This document shows, piece by piece, positions 19,533-26,595 of a DNA stretch of 26,595 bases. Each line of letters begins with the position of its first letter. The stretch's first letter is position 1. This DNA comes from Spirogloea muscicola (taxonomy: Eukaryota > Streptophyta > Zygnematophyceae > Spirogloeales > Spirogloeaceae): contig WELB01000072.1 of NCBI GenBank assembly GCA_009602725.1, forward strand, positions 15,047-41,641, given 5' to 3'. The position numbers and the translations under genes are program-made. Under the pieces are notes generated by a model. The model was not told the DNA's origin. It did no database searches and worked only from the letters and a program-made list of their open reading frames with translations.

Positions 19533-22500
19533 TCAGGCTCTGACGCCATCGGTAGTGGCATGTGAAGCTTGCCTTCTGGTAGCCCGCTTCTCTGCCTCCA
19601 CCTTGTGGTGCTCGAATGCTGCATCCAGAGCCTGCAAGAAAGCAAGGGTGTCAGGCCTCGCCAGACTCAGTGTCCAATCATAGCATATATACGGCTTGTG
19701 TTCCTTATAGGATTGTCATGCTGGTGTATCTCAACTATTAGTTGAGATACCTTTGGGTAAGTTCAAGATCCCTTCTGTTGTCGTCAGGCTTCACAAAGCA
19801 GTGACATAATATGTTCAACCTTGACAATTTCATCAGACATCTGCCAGAATCAATATCCATGTACATTGAGGCAGCTGGGCGTGCTTCAGAAGCTATGACA
19901 AAGTGACAGCAAAGAGCACCATGCCTGGAAGATAGGCCGAAAGAGGTGAGAGACTTGATGCCGGTGCTCTGAGGGTGTTGTTTTGCTTAGCTCCTGGTAA
20001 ACACAGGGTTAAATGACCACAAGTCACAGAGGTGATTGGTAAACATCAATGATGCTCACAGAGCAGCAGCTACTCCAGATTGCAATTCAGGATGCAGGAA
20101 GTTGCACAGGAGGTTCACAAAGGAGACCAACGGGGAAGGGTTGCAGCACGCATATACTCGTCTTCTGAAACAAAGACTCGTAGCATGCAAACCGATGCCA
20201 TTGCAAACTGCCAACTTTTTGCTACAGAAAGAGTGAGTTGCTTCACTGTCAATTCGTCGTAAATCTTGTCCATGGCCCCTTTGACACGATCCACCTGCAG
20301 ACGCACGCAAAAGCAAAGAGATATCAATGTGACTGCCTTGGCAGGTGCTGTGCCCCGACTAATCTGGTGCCAACTTGCTCTTTATGCAATAATTGGGCGC
20401 AATATGGCCATACCAGTCAGGAACACCTGGAAAATGATGCCATCAAATCCCTGCTTAAATGCTGTATTCTTACAGCGTTCCATAAGAATGAAAGAGGATT
20501 TGTTGACAAGATGGCTGATGTAGAAGGTAGGACAAAGACAACAAGTCAGATATATAGAGTTTATCAGGCAATCTCACCTTGTCTGCAAGTAGCTGGCTCG
20601 TCAGTGGATAGGCAGCCCAGAAGTGCTTCAGCAACTCCTTCACAGTCTCTGCCGACTGGGGGCAGCAAGGCATCAAATCAGCAGATGGCATCTGCACAAA
20701 ATGCTCAACCAACCCATCCCAGCTAGTCAATGCAATTCATACTGTAAAAGTACCTGAAAGAGAACAGACTTGATATTCTCTGGCAGGCCAGAAAGGAATG
20801 CTGCCTCGGCATTCGGTCCCTCGCGTTGCTGGGCAGCTCTAATCTTTCCGTTGACTTCAAGGAATACCTGTGTTTCCTTATCAATTGTCACTTATTGCAC
20901 ACTGGCTGATCTCATGTGGTAATCAAAATACGGTGTGACAAATGGTACAATATCTTCTAAGCAGTATTGCAGTTACAGAGCACAAGGTGGTGAATGCCTT
21001 ACCCTAGTGGCTGCAGCAGGGCTGATCAAGCGCCCTAAGTGCTGACCCTGCAGGCCCGTAATCTGACGAGCAAGTTCACGACCATACTCTTCCAGATTAA
21101 GCTCAGCCACCTGACTAGCTCCTGTGCTGGACGCAGAACCCCTTATGGATCCAGAATGAGCAGCAGATGCTGAAGTATCCTGTGAGGCAGCAGCGGCCTC
21201 CTGAACATCGAAATAGTTTCTTGGATCCTGCGGACTCACATGCAGGCACAAACATAAGTAGGGCCTTGAATCAGGCATCTAAAACATTGAAGACAACAAA
21301 GAAACGCTGCACAACACATAGCTGATGGTTTGCTGCAGTTGAGAAACCAAACACTGCTAATGAAGAACCAACAACATCCACCGGGGATATAACAGAAGTC
21401 AGTTCTGCAGTTGCTTCAAGGCTTTTGGACCTGTACACCTCACTAGGCTTGTCAAACTGCAGACAGCCCATCAGTCTGTACCTGGATGAGGAGAGGGACA
21501 GTGGAGTCGGGTTGGGGCCCCTGCAGGTCCTCCATCTCTGTCATCTCCTCCACCCTCTCTTTCCGCTGCTTGTCATCCACTGCCGCTTCCTGTGCATCAC
21601 TTCCCCTTAGTCGAACCTCTGCACACGACGAATGTGCTACAGCAGGTCATCAGCAAGATGTGATTGTGGCATTCTTGATCAGCTGCAACCACTCCTAGGC
21701 AAGGGACATCTACAGATCCAAGATATTCTTGTACATGCTATGGTTTGAAAATTAGCCATAAAGTACATGGTACTAAGCAGGAGTATCCTGCGGTCAGTGC
21801 TTCTGAGTGCTAATATCGAGCTGGCACATCTTGAGTTATTCCTCTTCTGTATGAAAGAACGTAATGATTGAAAGAACAAGCTTCTCTGACCTAAGCTCTC
21901 CTTCAGTGCTAAGGCTGCAGCTTCTGCATCCGTGACCTCCACACCTGCGGACAAAATTGCCTTTTCAAGATTTAGACTACAACGAGATCCAGAAAGTACG
22001 TACTTGGTCTTGTCAAGAATTTTTACTTCGAAGATACAGAAAGGGCCAGTACTCTTGGACAATAGTGTGGTCTGTCACTTATGACTCTTCAATCCACTAC
22101 GACTTCACAAACCTATGGGTCGGCCATCAAGCACGACAGCAGCGTGACGATTGAGGTCCTGAAAGATGCTCCTGCGAGCACCTCCTGATTTCTCCCTTCT
22201 ATCTTCTTCAGGTAGACCATGGCCCTAATAAATGACCGAGCAAGGAAACAATTAGTGTGCTTGAGGAGGGTGCAGTGCATGCTATGTTTTCAAGCTCTAC
22301 ATCTGTGCTTCATGCCATACACTCACAATCTTGTAAGTAACAGAACTGCAACGTACTTGACTTTACAAATGATGAGATGACAAGCACCTAGCTTATCTCA
22401 CAGGAAAAGCCAAGGAAAAGTTCCCCTATTTGATTGACCTGAAATATGTGGACGCCAGAAGGTGCATGCTTCAAAGACTGTACAATGAAAAACTGAGTGA

Positions 22501-25500
22501 TTGCTGTCTGTTCCTAATTGAGGAACGTGCTGCCTGGCAGGTGGGCAAGTGATGCTTCAAGCTAAACGCTTCAGTGACTACTTACTGCTGCTCTAAGGTA
22601 GTCGTCTGCGTCATCAGCAGCCATGTCCAATGTTGGGTCCACCTTTCTTATCTGAATCATGAGCATTACATGAGGATTGTTGGCTCAAATTAGCAGACGT
22701 CACGCGGGCTTGACTCCAGCAGTAGCGTGATAGAAATGCATGCCAATGTAATATTACAAATACGTCGTTGTCCCTTCAGCAGAAGGTACATACCATACTT
22801 GACTGTGCGACCATGTTCACAAGCTGCTTGAATTCTTAGATCACCTTACGGCGGGCCTCCTCCGCTAGCTGCGGGTCCTCTCGGACAAACATGGCAACAT
22901 CATCGTCATCCTCTGCAGCCTCCATAGCTGCAGAACTGTGGCGCTTCCGGAAGAAGTATTCGGCCTTGAAGTACTTTGTCCAGAACTCCTTTTGGCTCAT
23001 CTACAGAAGGGCAAGCAAGACTTGTGATAGGGTTAGCTTGAGGGCATGCAGAGAAAGCGCCTGCATCCAGAAAACACAGCGTGAAGCTGTCCTCTGTCTT
23101 ATTCACATGCTTGCTAAGTATATCAAGGTCAATCTGTTTCCTTACTTTGGCAGGCACACACTCGAGAAAAGCCTTATGAACAGCTGGCTTCTCTGCAAAT
23201 ATCTGCAATTGAAGTATGAGTTTCACTGTTCAGATCGTCATCAAGTACAACGTTGGTGTCCACAAAGTTGCAGGATATGCCGTAGATGCGGAAAGACAAA
23301 TCTTGTGTTGGAGCAGATTGACAAACACTTTCAAGCAAGAGCAGTCTCCCTAATAAGTCCTTGCCCGGGCTGTTGCAGATACCTGGTGTATGATCTCAGG
23401 AGTCAAGTTGAATTGCACTGTGTTTGTCTGAAATAGAGGGGATGACCAGCAATTACAATCTCGAAGTTGAGGCACATTTCTAGTCATGCCATGAGTGATG
23501 CTGATACAACACTCTCTGTGTCCTATTTCTTTACCAATGAAAGCTACCAATAGGAAAACATTCCAACAACCCCCTTACAGGCAGCAGATATGCTGCCCAC
23601 TTCATGGACAAAAGGAGACTACATTGTAGGTGGAGAATTAAAACTGTGGAAAAGGTGAATACCCTGCCATCAGTCTGCGGGCGCAGGTCTGCCAGCATTG
23701 CACTGGCATAGCCTGTCTTCTGCCTGGTCTTCTGATTGGCCTCCCCGTACAGCATGGCCTACAGCCAGTTCAAGCCCAAAAGGCATAAAGAACTTATGCA
23801 GCAAAATACAAGTTGATTCACATATATAAAGCATTCAGGCATCATGACTGCTGCTGCTGCTGTCTTAATTTCTCAGAATGCAGACTACGTAGCTGCACAT
23901 ACACTGACCAGTAAGAAAGCCCATTGGCTGCATCCATTGGATCTGGGACTTCAAGAGACCAACTATAATGAGCAAGAAAATCAACCTTGCGAGTTGCCCA
24001 AAACTCGGGTTCCGTTAGTGCACCCTTCATGACAAGCTCTCGATGTAGTTCCCGAAGCTTGCTGCATATGAGGAAAATAAGATTTACAAGAAGAACTCAA
24101 AACAACAATGACCAACCTGCTCGATACCTTGCACGCCTTGGCAGAAAAGTCCAAGCAGGTGCGACAAGACGAGCAGCGACACCAAAGCAACAGCAAATAA
24201 TCTCACGGCATGTACCTGTCAGACATGAGAAGATCATGTCGACGCTTTATCTCCTCCTCACTCAAATTGACAGCAGATTGACGTGTACCAGTCGCTTTGT
24301 CTTTGGCAGCTGTTGCAGGGGCCGCAACTGCTCCGTGCTTGGCAAGATAGCTTGCTGAACCAGGAGCAAATCAATACAGACTTGTGAATAATCTGCATGC
24401 ACATGTTTGCCGACTTGTCTTGCTGGGAGTGCAGAGGTAAGATGTGATGAAACAGCTCTACAGAGAAGCAATCATGCTGCTAAGGATGCCTGCAGGCATC
24501 ACTGTGTGATCTGGTAGGAGAATCTAATTGACTCAAACCCGTCAGAGCTGCTGCTGGAGGGTTGAACAGACATACTCACAAGACTGCGCAACTGGTCTCG
24601 ATCTGCAAAAGTTGCAAACTCAAAGATGTATCCATCGGTCTGTGCAGAGCATAGCAAGGCAGTGTCAGAGGTCTTCATTGCAATGTCGAGAATCTCTGAC
24701 AACCAACTAGTAATACCGTCAGCATATTGCGAGCACATCACAATATGGATATTCTAAGTAACAGCATCCTCTCAAGGTACACTAGAGTCAAACTTTCAAT
24801 CGTCCTTTTCACGAAAATCAACCTCTAGTTATCACTTGTGTTGCCTGATGCCTGATGAACTTAACAATTGATGGTCCTCTCAAGTACAATGAGAGGCTTA
24901 TGCATGTGAGTAGCTGACCTTGCTCTTGGTGGAAATCTTGGCGAGGGCCTTGCCAGTCTTCTCAGCGCTGTACATGTTTGCTGCAATTGGACAAGAAACA
25001 GGCACTTCACTGAGCTTCCTGTGTGAGAAAGTCGCTTCTACACCATTGACATTCTCAGGCACAGGACGCCAGTACATTGGCGCCAAGAGCACTGTAGCGC
25101 GCGCGTGGTTGACGACCGGACAGGGCATAATCACGTCTAAGCCTAATTTGGCCTAAGACAAGGTGCTCAGCTTAATCAAGTGCGGTAGCTGTCATTCAGT
25201 GGAGTAACACGACCAGCACTGGCCCTCACTTGTGATTGCGCGGTGGTGCAGTTCCACCTTGACCGCGGCGGCGGGGTTGTTCGGCGACCACACGAACTGG
25301 TCGGCAGCCTGCGGAACGAGCAGGAGGAGGGGCGATCAGCGCAAGTACTTCGCTCACTCCCTTCACTCTCGCGCAGCTCCGTCGCCACTTAGCGAAGGAT
25401 TCGCCTGATGCCAAGGCGCGCCTCGGACGCCAAGAAGTCGCCGGCGACGAGCCTTCTAAGCTGAGCGCCTCAGCGCGACGAGAGGACCACAATTTGGACG

Positions 25501-25786
25501 GACAAGACGCCGACGCACATTCCTTAGGCAGCCAAAGGTGCAGCGACCGAGCACCGGCGTTCCAGGCGGCGCCGCATCTTCTAAGGCCTTGGAGCGCTAC
25601 GGCCTCTGTGCATGGCCCGTCGTCGTCCGCCAGCCGCGGGCAGTCGCCAGGCGACCCTCTTGGCGGCTGCGCGGCGGCCTTGAAGCATTCCCGGCAGGGG
25701 GCACGCACCATCATGAGCACGCCGTCGATGCCCGGCGCCTTGGGCGTCGGCTTCAGCTTCGCCCGCACCGTCGCCACGACCTCCAT
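19533..25786 (-). CDS. TFB1: General transcription/repair factor IIH subunit TFB1 (p62/GTF2H1)
   Basis: Exons found, in transcript order: 25786-25709, 25308-25230, 24980-24919, 24639-24576, 24354-24216, 24061-23986, 23758-23663, 23427-23383, 23202-23146, 23000-22845, 22651-22586, 22224-22113, 21944-21891, 21605-21482, 21227-21003, 20867-20754, 20655-20578, 20294-20247, 19631-19533 (TGA). A phase gap shows at least one exon missing between 21891 and 21605, and another in 19632-20246 (MSDEIVK near 19840 is a candidate). TFB1 is a core TFIIH subunit in the nucleus, used in RNA polymerase II initiation and nucleotide excision repair. Motifs: PH-like part (DQFVWSPNNPAAAVKVELHH, DGYIFEFATFADRDQL); BSD1 (RELHRELVMKGALTEPEFWA); AMLYGEANQKTRQKTG; VQFNLTPEIIHQ; KPAVHKAFLECVP and BSD2 MSQKEFWTKYFKAEYF; LDMAADDADDYL; IFQDLNRHAAVVLDGRPIG; DPRNYFDVQ; ELLKHFWAAYPLTSQLLADK; ALDAAFEHHKVEAEKR. 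The start chosen is MEVVATVRAK. The frame is open further upstream through a poly-Ala run to an ATG at 25921. Confidence 0.93.
19726..19750. repeat. Perfect 10-base inverted repeat, 5-base loop
   Basis: GTATCTCAAC (19726-19735), loop TATTA, GTTGAGATAC (19741-19750). It lies in the last intron region of TFB1, about 95 bases before the final exon in transcript direction, so it would fold in the pre-mRNA. Confidence 0.6.
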
Positions 25787-25787
25787 C

Positions 25788-25818
<31 letters not shown>

Positions 25819-26259
25819 CAGCGAGGCTCGCCAACGGAGGCCCTCGTAAGACGAGCTTAAAACCGCCTCCATGGCAAGGATCCGCGTTCCCACCAGAGGG
25901 GTAAGCCGAGGTGGCATCCACGTGGATATCGTGCCACGGAGCCGGCTGGGAACGGCGGGACCAGGCCGTCCGCCCGCCGTTCCGTCGCGAGCCACCCCCG
26001 AGCCGCGCCCCTCCCTCCTCCCGCTGCCCTCCCTCTCACCCCGCGAGCATTTCCTCCCTCCCCAATCTCGGCCCATTCTGTACCTATATGGATCTCTTGA
26101 GAGCGTCCTTCCTCCCTCCTCCCCCTTCCCCGGCCGCTCTGTGGCGCCCGCGCGCGCACGCGGCCCGGCCTGGGGGGCCAGGCCTTAAACCCCCAACCTC
26201 CTTCCTTCCTCCTCTCCCTCCCTCCCTCCTCGGCGCCGCGCAGGACCCCCCCGGTCGCG
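25787..26259. promoter_or_regulatory. Divergent promoter region of TFB1 and the right-edge gene
   Basis: A GC- and CT-rich stretch of about 470 bases lies between the TFB1 start (minus, 25786) and the first ATG of the right-hand gene (plus, 26260). CTCCCTCCTCC runs are frequent on the plus strand. The only TATA-like motif I see is CTATATGG around 26084-26091. TFB1's open poly-Ala frame runs into the left part, so some of it may be coding. Confidence 0.45.
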
Positions 26260-26262
26260 ATG

Positions 26263-26310
26263 GCGGCCGCCGCCGCCGCCGCCGCCGCCGTCGCAGCCGC
26301 CGCCGCCCGG
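26263..26310. repeat. GCC triplet run (poly-Ala if translated)
   Basis: Nearly uninterrupted GCC triplets follow the ATG at 26260-26262. In that frame they give a run of Ala and then ARPSRAGRLSS with a stop near 26338. This may be the start of a leader whose exon ends before the stop, or non-coding leader. Confidence 0.55.
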
Positions 26311-26402
26311 CCGAGCCGAGCAGGGAGGCTGTCGAGCTAAACTTACGGCCAAAGCAACCCAATGCCGCCGCCATCGTGCCGCCCATGGTGCCGCAGCCAA
26401 CT

Positions 26403-26595
26403 AGAGCTTGCCTACGGGGCGCTCTGCCGCGGCTCCGTCGCCGCATCCTTCGCGTCGACGGTCCTCAAGGCCCTCTGCGCGCCTTGCGGCACCGGCTGTG
26501 CAGGCGGACAGCAAGGCGGGCATCGTGCAGTTTGAGTGCAACGCCGACGCCTTTGAGCAGCGCGTGTTCCACTTCTGGGAGGTGTACGACAGCTC
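26403..26595 (+). CDS. Partial gene, ABM-superfamily-like protein with plastid-type leader
   Basis: The frame is open from an in-frame TAG at 26402 to the window edge. It reads an Arg/Ser/Ala/Pro-rich leader (PSRRRSSRPSARLAAPAV) followed by GIVQFECNADAFEQRVFHFW and EVYDSS. The FHFWE.Y stretch resembles algal/plant antibiotic-biosynthesis-monooxygenase (dimeric alpha/beta barrel) proteins as I remember them; this is a tentative call on about 25 residues. The start is unresolved. The ATG at 26260 lies in another frame with a stop before this exon, so an intron (acceptor CTAG near 26403, or CAG before GCGGACAGC at about 26503) is probably needed. The gene continues beyond the window. Confidence 0.45.

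Noticed and set aside
22891-23436. 181-codon plus-strand open frame
   Set aside because: Antisense to TFB1 BSD-domain exons that are supported by splice phase and motifs.

Overview
The window reads as nuclear DNA of a photosynthetic eukaryote, most likely a green-lineage (chlorophyte-type) alga. Every recognisable gene is cut into many short exons with GT-AG introns (two look GC-AG). Gene content is plant-like: plant-type D-glycerate 3-kinase with a transit-peptide-like leader, a chloroplast-type xylose/glucose MFS carrier, a plant-like TFIIH p62 (TFB1) subunit, a leader-bearing cysteine synthase start and a YfcD-type Nudix hydrolase. I cannot name the species. Almost all exon joins below were checked by hand for splice-site dinucleotides, reading phase and continuity of family motifs; they are predictions from genomic sequence only.

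Layout. (1) 316-6103, plus strand: one phase-consistent gene that first encodes a complete cobyrinate a,c-diamide synthase (CbiA/CobB family, P-loop plus glutaminase domain), then a low-complexity Gly/Ala/Ser/Arg linker, then a complete BtuF-like (COG0614) cobalamin-type substrate-binding domain. This is the outstanding feature: two bacterial-type vitamin B12 functions apparently fused in an intron-rich eukaryotic gene. (2) 6904-11392 (N-terminus perhaps to about 11582), minus: a 12-TM sugar transporter of the plastidic D-xylose-proton-symporter-like 3 / plastidic glucose transporter group, 14 exons. (3) 11584-12089, minus: the first about 88 codons of an O-acetylserine(thiol)lyase (cysteine synthase), which stops at a single N inside a GCC repeat and runs into the transporter; probably an assembly join or a truncation. 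(4) About 12847-13912, plus: Nudix hydrolase, 5' end not resolved. (5) 14089-17999, minus: complete D-glycerate 3-kinase, 12 exons, the last enzyme of photorespiration. (6) 18000-19532: mostly unassigned, with two hydrophobic open stretches. (7) 19533-25786, minus: TFIIH subunit TFB1/GTF2H1 with PH-like domain, two BSD-type segments and C-terminal bundle, at least 17 exons. (8) Right edge, plus: start of a gene whose first conserved stretch resembles ABM-superfamily (dimeric alpha/beta barrel) proteins, divergent from TFB1.

Base composition is uneven. The fusion gene and the right edge are very GC-rich, while about 6.1-25.2 kb is much closer to balanced, with GC rising only around gene 5' ends. 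Introns in the CbiA half of the fusion gene carry long CT-rich tracts that the BtuF-half introns lack.

No rRNA, tRNA, CRISPR array, transposon or bacterial-type operon was seen. Apart from the B12 fusion, the genes do not form a pathway; glycerate kinase, plastid sugar export and cysteine synthase fit plastid carbon/sulphur metabolism.
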